64,000 bases of DNA from Gautieria morchelliformis (taxonomy: Eukaryota; Basidiomycota; Agaricomycetes; Gomphales; Gomphaceae): positions 96,467 through 160,466 of the forward strand of contig WHVA01000241.1 of the NCBI GenBank assembly GCA_015179125.1, read 5' to 3'. Both the position numbers and the translations under genes were made by a program. This document shows, in pieces, positions 55,751 to 64,000 of this stretch. Positions within the stretch are counted from its first letter, which is position 1; every line of letters starts with the position of its first letter. The notes beneath the pieces were generated by a model. The model saw only the letters and a list, made by a program, of their open reading frames with translations, ran no database searches and had not been told where the DNA came from.

Positions 55751-57610
55751 ATGGCCCCGCCAAGCTCTACCCTGGGTCCTTCGGCGTCGGCGGCACCCCA
55801 ACGTGTCTCTCACAGAAGACCTACCTCACCGGCATCGCAACCCAGCGGGCGAGGAGGCCGACCTCGAGCCAGGTCATCAACCAACTCAACGGGCTCACCT
55901 CAGCGAGGAACACCGTCAGAGCCGGGCGACGAATGGGGAACGAGCCCAACGTATCAGAGGACGAGGACCTGCTGACCGAAACTGACCTCGCCTCCCTGTA
56001 CCTACAGTCCCAAAACCCCAATCCCAACCCCCACAACGCACCTGCTCCCCCTAACAGTGCACCCACCCAAGCATCCAACCCCACCCTACACCCTATTCCC
56101 CACCAACATCCGCCAACCATCCACCCGTACCCTCCCAACTCAACACGGCAACGGCGGCAACAACGACCGCCCCACCTAACCCCGCACCCACGTACGCCTT
56201 CTGTGATGCGGACGCAGCCACCAACGCCCAACAGCCGAGCAACCACACGATACCGGCGCAACTCATCACCATGGTCAGGGCACGCGTGTACATTCCACTC
56301 TCATTCTTCCTGAGCAAGAGCATGGACCGCATCAGGCGCATCAGGTTGGAGCTGGACTTAAAAACCATGAAGTCAATGACTAAGTCCATATGCCTGATCG
56401 ACCCTTCTAACTTCATTGACGAACGCCAGCTGGATTTTACGTTATTCAGCGAAGCTTATCACAACTTCGTCAGATGCCTCTAACTATGCATGGCACCTGG
56501 ATCTAAGCTACCACTTGCATGGGCTGAACACTTCAACCACTGCAGTACGGACCCACGCATGAAGTCTGCATTCAAGACATTCCTGCAGATGGACACCAAG
56601 ATGCGGCAGCAGCTCTTCGACAAGCCTTTCTCACCAGACACTCGCAGCGCCGAGTACTCAGAAGCGTGGCTACTCGTGGACAGAGAGGTAAATGAGTAGA
56701 GGATAACCGAAATGATAAAAGCGTCGGTCTGCACGGAACTGGCAGTCCACCCTCGCGCACCACCCAGCAGGAACCCTTACCGTTACCAGCCGTACAATGT
56801 CCCGGGTCCTAGCGAGGCCGGCGGTTCGCGCCACACCAACACACACACCCCGGCGCCCTTTCAGCCCAAGGCAGAGCAGGACGCAAGGCCTAAGCTCTGT
56901 CTTAAATGCTGCCTCAGTAACTCACACATCTCCATCCAATGCACATCCACAACCTTACACGGCCACACCGACCGCAAAACTAATGTTTCAGCTAGGGACA
57001 AGAAGCTCTTCTATGACACAGACTCCACCGCTGTGTGTTTCAAATACAACCTCACTGGGGCCTTCACTGCCACCACCGAAGGCCACCCCCCCCCACCGCT
57101 GCACCCTGTGCCTTGCAGGGTCACACAGGGTGATCAACTGCCCTAGAGTCTGAACGACTCAGAATCATAATGCCGCACATAGCACCCATCTTCAGTCAAT
57201 TGCTCGAACATTTCAATCTTATGTCCCTCTACCCTAATGTTGAAAACTTGATATCACACAAGGATCTCCGATCCGCGCCTCTCCCCCCCCCCCCCCCTCA
57301 CCAAGACATTCATCCCCCCAGCATGAAGTCTGCCCTAGACCACCCAGACGTCATCAACAAACACCTCCAGGAGGAGATTGACACTGGCCGCATGACAGGC
57401 CCTTTCACCATTGAAGAGGCACGAACAATCTTCGGCAGCCACTTCTGTACCTCGCCACTGGGTCTAGTAGAGAAAGAGCCCGGCTCAGCAAAATGGTGTC
57501 TCATCAGGAACACCTGGAAGAGGGACGCTCATGGAGTCTCAGTAAATGACATGCTGGACTCGGATGACTTCCCGACCCGCTGGGGTTTGGAATGGATGGT
57601 TGCCCAATAT
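55751..57610 (+). pseudogene. YR retrotransposon (DIRS/Ngaro-like) gag and RT N-terminus, fragment
   Basis: ATG 55751 opens a Pro/Ser/Arg-rich N-terminus that shifts frame near 55930. Then a gag-like core (ARVYIPLSFFLSKSMDRIRR; LIDPSNFIDERQLDFTLFSE; WAEHFNHC; MDTKMRQQLFDKPFSPDTRS) and a Cys/His region (CLKCCLSNSHISIQC...C, WN/KYNLTGAF-like, HPVPC) matching the zinc region I know from basidiomycete YR-retroelement gag proteins. 57170-57610 encodes the start of an RT of DIRS type (HLQEEIDTGRMTGPFTIEEA; FCTSPLGLVEKEPGSAKW; SVNDML). Several frameshifts and TAG at 56697. It stops at a GTGAGT donor-like site (57611). No tyrosine recombinase is seen. Confidence 0.65.
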
Positions 57611-57807
57611 GTGAGTACGCCAGGCACCTTCATACCCACATCCACCACACATGCCACACGTGTGGTGCCCACACGATGAATACACATCATACACGTCACA
57701 ACACGCCTTCTCATGGAATCACACACTCTCACATTTCACCTGCACACACACACGTCCACAACAAAAAAAAAATTAGAGAGTCACCATCATTCACTGCTTG
57801 CCCTACC
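57611..57807. other. Apparent intron or element remnant left of D3
   Basis: Begins GTGAGT directly after a coding stretch; CA-rich (CACACA, ACACGT). D3 starts at 57808 with CTACC as the expected left target duplication. Confidence 0.4.
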
Positions 57808-58275
57808 TGTAAGGGCAACCCTGGCTAGTCGTGGAGATCACACTGACAAGGGGAAATCCAAAGTATGTATAAATGAACAGAGCATACAAGAGAGGGGTTC
57901 TCACCTGACAAGGGGAAATCCAAAGAGAAAAGTCTAAGGACCCCCAATGTCAGCGAGCCCGTATTATACTACGCTGCGCAGCCAGGGACAACACTTGGCA
58001 CCCGCCATCAACCCTGCATCCCCCTGACCCTTGATCGACCCTTGATGCCACCTATTATGCGAGTCGCTTGATTTCCGACACTGTTCCGGGGCGGAAGTCG
58101 GAAATTGGAGTGGAACTGGCAAGGCGAACGGAACTGGTGGAAGTTCTCCCAGAAGCGGAATCGTTCCCGAAAGCGGATGCGGAGATGGAATCGGAACCGG
58201 AAGCGGAGTCGGAAATTGAGTCGGAACTGGGTGTGGTGTCGGAACTGGAAATGGAAAACAGGGTGTCCCCTGACA
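57808..58275 (-). repeat. 3' LTR of D3
   Basis: 468 bp (minus TGTCAGGGGAC...GCCCTTACA). Lacks the CTACCACACAA string present in the 5' LTR. Confidence 0.95.
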
Positions 58276-61200
58276 TCACCCCCCTCTAGCGTGCTGCGTC
58301 CTCGAAGCACGGGACACAAGGGATTGAAATGCCAGCGAGCGGATTCGGCGAGGGGCACCTGGATGTGTCCTATAGAACTCCCGGAGTTTGTCAGGAGCGG
58401 AAACATCTTGCTCCGGGACCCAAGAATTCTCCTCGTACCCATACCCTTCCCATTTCACGAGGAATTGGAGTCGTCCTCGCACAAACCGGCTGTCCAGGAT
58501 CCGTTCCACCACGTAGTGCTCTTCCCCATCTACAATTTCTGGCGGAGGTGGCGGATGAGCCTTCCGATGTGGAATTGGGTCCTCAAGCATAGGGAGTAAC
58601 TTCACCACGTTGAAGACGGGGTGGAGGCGGGACATGGACATCGGAAGTCGGAGGCGGTATGCATTCCGTCCAACCCTCCGCGTCACTGTGAAGGGCCCAA
58701 GGTAGCGGTGGGCAAGCTTCTGCGAAGGGCGTGTGGTGCGGATGTCACTTGCATCTAGGTACACCTTGTCTCCAACTTGGTACTCTGGGGCAGGAACCCG
58801 GCGTCGGTTGTAGTACCTTGCCATGTCATCCTTGGCCTTCGCAAGGGCCGACTTGGCTTCCGAAAGGGTGGAGTCCATGCGGTCTCGGAACTCATTGACC
58901 GTCTCGAGTCGGGACTCAGCCTGGCGTGGTTCGAAGCCCATCCGCGGGTGTCGTCCGGAGTCAAGCATGAAGGGAGTCTGTTGTGTGGCGGAATGGACAT
59001 GGTTGTTGTATTGGAATTCCGCCAGCGGAAGTAACTCATCCCAGTCATCCTGCCTCTCATTGACAAAGAGGCGGAGATATTGCTCTAACTCCTGATTGAC
59101 CCGTTCCGTCTGTCCGTCACCCTGCGGATGGTACGCTGTGGTGGTAGCCAGCTTTATGCCGAGCAGGCGGTAGAGCTCCCGAGTCAGTTCCGTGACAAAC
59201 TGTGGACCTCGGTCGGAAACAACTTGCTTCGGGAGCCCATGCAACTTCCAGACATGTGCAAGGAACAGGCGGGCCGCTCCGAGGGCTGTGATCGTCGTGT
59301 GCGTCGGAATGAAGTGGGACACCTTGCTCACCGAATCCACGACGTTCATGATCGCGTCGTAGCCATGAGACTCTGGGAGTTCAACGATGAAGTCGACACT
59401 GATGGTGTCCCAGCGGGATTCGGGAATCGGAAGCGGAACAAGTTCTCCGACGGGCGGACGTCGTTGCGCTTTGGTTCGGAGACAAAGGTCACACGTCTTC
59501 ACGTACTGTCCGATGTAGCGGGACATCTGAGGCCACCAGTAATTCCGAGCCACTAACTCCAGCGTCTTCCACCTGCCAGCATGCCCAGCGACCCGTGTGT
59601 CATGGTGCTGGGACACGATGCGACGGCGGAGGTCCGCCCCACCCGGAACATAGACCTTGCCTCTGAAGTGGAGCAGTCCATCACGTTCCGACCATTCCGC
59701 TGCCCGTACAGACCGTGAGTGCCCTTTCCGGAGTTCCTCCACTGCCTTCACCACCGACTCCTCCTTCTCTCCATTCCGGTACTGCCTCCGGATATCCCGG
59801 AGCATTTCCGCTTCCGCCCCAACTGCAGTTACTCCTTCTAGGGCACGGATTGCAAAGAGACTTGGGCGGAGCAGTGTCATATCCGCGTTGTCTCCACTTC
59901 CGCTTCCGTGATCCGCGCGGCGGGATAGGGCATCGGGCTTGCCCATGGTGCGGCCGGGGCGGTGGTGGAGCATGAAGTCAAACCGGGACAGGTGTAGGGA
60001 CCACCGTGCTTGTCGTCGGTTCAGCTTCTTAGACGTGCGGAAATACTCGAGGTTCTTGTGGTCTGTCCAGATCTCAAATGGGCATAGAGCACCCTCGAGG
60101 AAGTGTCGCCACTCCTCCAGCGCTCGGATGATTGCCAGCATCTCCTTGTCATGGATCTCATAGTTCCGCTCGACTGGACTAAGGCTCTTAGAGAAGAAGG
60201 CAATCGGATGCCACCCCCCACCATCTTCCGATGACTGCTGTGACAAGACCGCTCCGGTAGCTGCGTTGGAAGAATCCGCCTCGACTCGATAAGGGCGAGA
60301 GTCGTCGGGAAAGATCAGGACCGGGGCGGAAGTGATCAGCTCCTTGAGTTTGTCAAAGGAAGTCTGTTCCGGCTCTCCCCACCGCCATCCAACCTCCTTC
60401 TTGGTGAGGTCGAAGAGGGCACGGGCGTGGCAGGAGAAGTCCTTGATGAACCGCCGGTAGAAATTGACAAACCCAATGAAGGACTGGACCTCCTTCTTGT
60501 TTCGCGGCACGGGCCAATCCGATACACCGGAAACTTTGACTGGGTCCATTTCCACCTTTCCTTCCGACACAATCACCCCAAGATACTCTATCCGCGTCCG
60601 CTCAAATTCGCACTTTTCCGGCTTGAGACACAGGTTGTACTCCCGGAGCCGTTCCAGCACTCTCCGCACGACTTCCCGATGTTCGGACATTGTTTTCGTG
60701 AAAATGAGGATGTCATCGAGGTAGACGCAGACAACCCCTTCTGCTATCATGTCACGGAAAATGTCATTCATCATCGTCTGGAATGTGGCGGGACTGTTGG
60801 TGAGGCCAAAGAACATGACCTGTGGCTCAAAGAGTCCTCGATTGGTGCGGAATGCGGCCTTCCACTCGTCTCCCTCCCGGATCCGGACATTGTTGAAGCC
60901 CCAGCGGACATCCAGCTTAGTGAAGTACCTCGCCCCGCGGAGTTGTGTGATCAGTTCGGAAATGAGTGGAATGGGGTACCGGTTCTTGATCGTGATCGCA
61001 TTCAAGGCCCGGTAGTCCTGCACAAGTCTGAGCGAGCCATCCTTCTTCTTGATGAAGAACACCGGAGATGCCATGGGTGACTTGGAGGGGCGGATCCTCC
61101 CTGTACGGAGGTTTTCCGCAAGGAACGCATCGAGCTCTACCTGCTCCTTGGGTGACAGCGGGTAGACCTTGCAGTTGGTGGGCTTTGACCCAGGCTCCAA

Positions 61201-62183
61201 CTCGATGGCGTGGTCCCACAGCTTCCGTGGAGGCAGGGTATCAAACGACTCCTTGGAAAAGACGTCCTCAAACTCCCGCAGGTACTCCGGAATTTCCGCC
61301 TCCACTCTATCATACCTCTTAGAGGCTTCAGCAAGGCGTTGCGAAATATTTCCGGTGGCGCGGATGTGTTCCGCCTCCGGCGGAAGGTTTACGTACAGCA
61401 AGCGCTCCCCTTCCGTCAGAGTGTCTTCCAGGCCGAGTCGGATGGCGTCGGAATCGGAATTGGAAGGGGGATCCGGGTCAAATTCCGCTTCCGAGTCTTC
61501 TTCTGCAAGCAGTGGATGGGGGCCGGAACGACATGTCTGTATGAGCCGTTCGGTCTTCCGCTGCTCCTGGCGCTCCTTCCGCACTTCCGACCGGCACATG
61601 TGACACTTGGCTGGACACCGACTCATCAGTACCTTCCGAGTCTGCCAATTGATCTCCGGGTTGTGCTCTTGAAGCCAGGTAAACCCGAGGATGATGTCTT
61701 GCTTCCCCAGGCTGGTGACAGCGAAGGAAGTGCGTTCCGAGTGTCCATCGTAGCGGAGAATTGTGTCCACTATCTCCGTGATGGACCCTGCCTCATTGGG
61801 GCTTCCATCCACATTGAACACCGGGATTGCACGTTGCAACTTCCGCGTGGTCAGTCGGTTCCGTTCCACATAGTCCCGGTCCATAAACTGACCAGTGGCC
61901 CCGCAATCGACAAGGGCGGGTCCGGATTTGACTTCCGCCGTATCGGTCGTCTGGATCTCTACCTTAATGACTAGTGACTTGGGGCCAGGGTGGCAGCAAC
62001 AACATAGCGCTTCGGAAGGCGTCTCTCCCAAGGGCGGATGCGGGACGGACGGGGTGTCAGATTTGGTTTTTGTGTGACTTTATCCGGTGGGTCTGTACGA
62101 AGTGAGGGGAGTGGGGGCTTTTCATTTTCTACTTCAAGACAGGCAAACCGGTTATGTACAGGCAGCAGGGGCACACATCTCAC
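58276..62183 (-). pseudogene. D3 pol: most complete chromovirus Pol in the window
   Basis: Open from ~62031 to TGA 58276, 1,251 codons; the first ~50 codons (62183-61990) lie in another frame because one C is missing near 61990 (CACCCTGG for CACCCCTGG in D2). Counting from 62031: protease DCGATG (~42), RT YLDDILIF (~436), RNase [10 protein letters not shown] (~690), H2C2 zinc region HHDTRVAGH...CDLC (~805-845), integrase D (SVDFIVELP ~879), D (SDRGPQF ~939), E (DGQTERVNQE ~976), chromodomain (ILDSRFVRGRLQFLVKWEGY ~1175-1215). It ends a few bases before the LTR. A single base restores a full frame, so this copy may be active or very recent. Confidence 0.9.
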
Positions 62184-63350
62184 CCGCTGCGTGTCACAAA
62201 ATCCGACGCATCTTCCGCTTCCGGTAGACCATGTTCCGCATTTTCGGAAAGTTCTTCCGCAGTGGGCACTCCGTTTATGTCTGCAAGTGCGAGGAACTCT
62301 GGAAGGATCTCGAGTTTCTCCTCTGTAGTCATAAGCCGGATATCAAAGGCTTGGGGGCACTCACGAGCATAGTGGCCTGGTTGTCGGCAGCGGAAGCAGG
62401 TGATAGTTCCGTGGCCTTTCCGCGCATGCGGTCAACATCCATCGGGGCAGGGCCACTCTTCGAGGGAGGAGGGCTGTGGTTCCTAATAGGAGCAGGCGGA
62501 GCAAGCATCGGAAATAATTTCCGTGTGGGAATGAATGTGCTTCCGGGTTTTGGCACAGGTGGAGTAGGACGAGCGGAACTGCGTGTCGTGTTCCGACTCG
62601 TCTCCACGAAGGCCTCATTTGCGTCCCTGTTCCGAGAAACCTTCTGCGCGGCTTGGTACCACCCTTCTGGGTCATCAAATCCGGAGCTCCATCCCCAAGC
62701 AGTGCAACTTGGTTCTGGAGCGTCGGATCAAGTCCTCGTCGGAATTTGATGACGATCGTCTTGTCGTCGTCATATTCCGCAAGGTCGATGAGCTCCTGGA
62801 AGCGATCGATGTAGTCATCGACCGGATCTTTGGCCTGGTACCAGCTCGTCCCCTCGAGCTTTGTAAGGGCTGTGAGCTGCTCGTTTTTCGGGCAGAACTG
62901 GTCGGAAAATGTTTTCTCGAACGCGTCCCAGTCCCGGAAGTAGTTCCCCTTGCCCTTTGCTTCATGTCGGATCACCTGTTTGCAAAACGGGCTGCGCGGT
63001 CTGACTTGAAAAAGGACAATGCCCAGTGGATCCGAGCCTGGTCGTTCGGAAAGAGGTCTCCGACAATTGCGAAGTAGATGCTGCATGTGTTGAAGAATGC
63101 GCGTCCCTTCTCCGATCTCCGTCAAAGTCCGCCGGAGTTGCGGGTTTGACCTTTGCTAACTTCGCGGACATCCTCTTTTCCGCTAGTTCCGCTTTTCCGA
63201 AATCCGGATCATCCAGCATTTCATTTCCACCACCTTGTGGAATATCTAACTTAGCCAAAATCGCTTGTAAGGCTGTTTCAATCGCGTCGGTTTCATCCGG
63301 TTCCGCGTCAATTCCTCCTCCATATTCCGAAGACGATCGTCCGGATCCAT
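62180..63350 (-). pseudogene. D3 gag (three or more 1-nt frameshifts)
   Basis: ATG 63350 (MDPDDR), TGA 62180, ~390 aa. Compared with D1 and D2 single bases are missing near 63110 (ATCGGAGAAGG for ATCGGGAGAAGG), 62975 (CAAACAGG for CAAACAAGG) and 62690, plus changes further on. The CCHC knuckle is near 62390. All losses are in runs of identical bases. Confidence 0.85.
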
Positions 63351-63523
63351 GTTGGAGGAGAAATATGGGACGGGATTTCCGGGGTTGGGAGCTCGACGTA
63401 AGAAGAGGGGCTGTCGTACGCTGTATGTGCGGAAGAGGTTGCGATCTCCGAGTCGCTGTCTCCGATTCCGAACGCACCTATGGCGAATGCAACGGCAGTA
63501 CGACCGCCGGTCCTCTAGGGGAG

Positions 63524-63533
63524 AGACTTTTCT
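63524..63533 (-). other. Self-priming primer-binding site of D3
   Basis: Minus AGAAAAGTCT, complementary to AGACTTTTCT (minus) at 63665-63674 in the LTR. Same geometry as in D1 and D2. Confidence 0.7.
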
Positions 63534-63535
63534 GC

Positions 63536-64000
63536 TGTAAGGGCAACCCTGGCTAGTCGTGGAGATCACACTACCACACAACTGACAAGGGGAAATCCAA
63601 AGTATGTATAAATGAACAGAGCATACAAGAGAGGGGTTCTCACCTGACAAGGGGAAATCCAAAGAGAAAAGTCTAAGGACCCCCAATGTCAGCGAGCCCG
63701 TATTATACTACGCTGCGCAGCCAGGGACAACATTGGCACCCGCCATCAACCCTGCATCCCCCTGACCCTTGATCGACCCTTGATGCCACCTATTATGCGA
63801 GTCGCTTGATTTCCGACACTGTTCCGGGGCGGAAGTCGGAAATTGGAGTGGAACTGGCAAGGCGAACGGAACTGGTGGAAGTTCTCCCAGAAGCGGAATC
63901 GTTCCCGAAAGCGGATGCGGAGATGGAATCGGAACCGGAAGCGGAGTCGGAAATGGAGTCGGAACTGGGTGTGGTGTCGGAACTGGAAATGGAAAACAGG
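63536..64000 (-). repeat. 5' LTR of D3, cut by window edge
   Basis: 465 of ~478 bp present. Confidence 0.93.

Larger units (their letters stand above)
57808..64000 (-). mobile_element. Ty3/gypsy chromovirus D3 (5' LTR end outside window)
   Basis: Minus strand. 3' LTR 57808-58275; 5' LTR 63536-64000, of which only the last ~13 bp (GTGTCCCCTGACA expected) are cut off. LTRs differ by an 11-bp deletion in the left copy, a 1-bp indel and at least one substitution. Pol is open for 1,200+ codons; gag has several 1-nt losses. Confidence 0.95.

Overview
The window is eukaryotic and almost certainly from an Agaricomycete (mushroom-forming basidiomycete). The genes have short introns of about 40-60 bp. 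Several predicted proteins belong to families I know as strongly expanded in Agaricomycetes (a DUF6533 membrane protein and two lineage-specific families of unknown function). The repeats are chromodomain Ty3/gypsy, Ty1/copia and tyrosine-recombinase (YR/DIRS-like) retrotransposons. I saw no rRNA, tRNA or CRISPR. This is a transposon graveyard: roughly four fifths of the 64 kb is LTR retrotransposon, nested several levels deep.

Layout. 1-470: end of a family-C LTR plus unassigned DNA. 471-10163: gypsy element A1, decayed, with its own insertions (a 1.27 kb solo LTR at 2098-3368 and a short repeat at 7414-7642). 10164-12232: scraps of family C (gag, LTR) and family A (ORF3 tail, LTR, ORF3 piece). 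12233-33205: gypsy element D1, a chromovirus, broken by two copia solo LTRs (16511-16998, 17334-17830) and by gypsy element A2 (18554-33007, minus strand). A2 itself holds a family-C solo LTR (24542-24916) and a near-complete copia element E3 (26582-31533). D1 then stops at a further copia, E4 (33206 onward), which is cut by a Helitron-like terminus at 33728. 33728-36738: low-complexity and tandem repeats without a recognised gene. 36739-37490: 3' end of a different copia, F. 37491-43681: gypsy D2, nearly identical LTRs.

43682-57807 is the only stretch that looks like host sequence: a small coiled-coil protein (H1), a multi-exon gene with two lesions (H2), a five-exon gene (H3), an unknown ORF (H4), a DUF6533-type membrane protein (H5), a truncated gamma-tubulin pseudogene, and a YR-retrotransposon gag/RT fragment. 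57808-64000 is gypsy D3 (minus strand), lying in an apparent intron of that YR element; its 5' LTR runs just off the window.

The most notable points are these. The A family carries a long unknown third ORF downstream of the integrase chromodomain and an unusually long Gag N-terminus, and both copies share an in-frame UGA between protease and reverse transcriptase. The D family has a primer site that is the exact complement of the predicted 5' end of its own RNA (Tf1-type self-priming). The copia E family has a half-tRNA initiator-Met primer site that overlaps its start codon, and its LTRs carry a duplicated perfect hairpin. Nonsense codons in the old elements come mostly from CGA to TGA changes at CpG.
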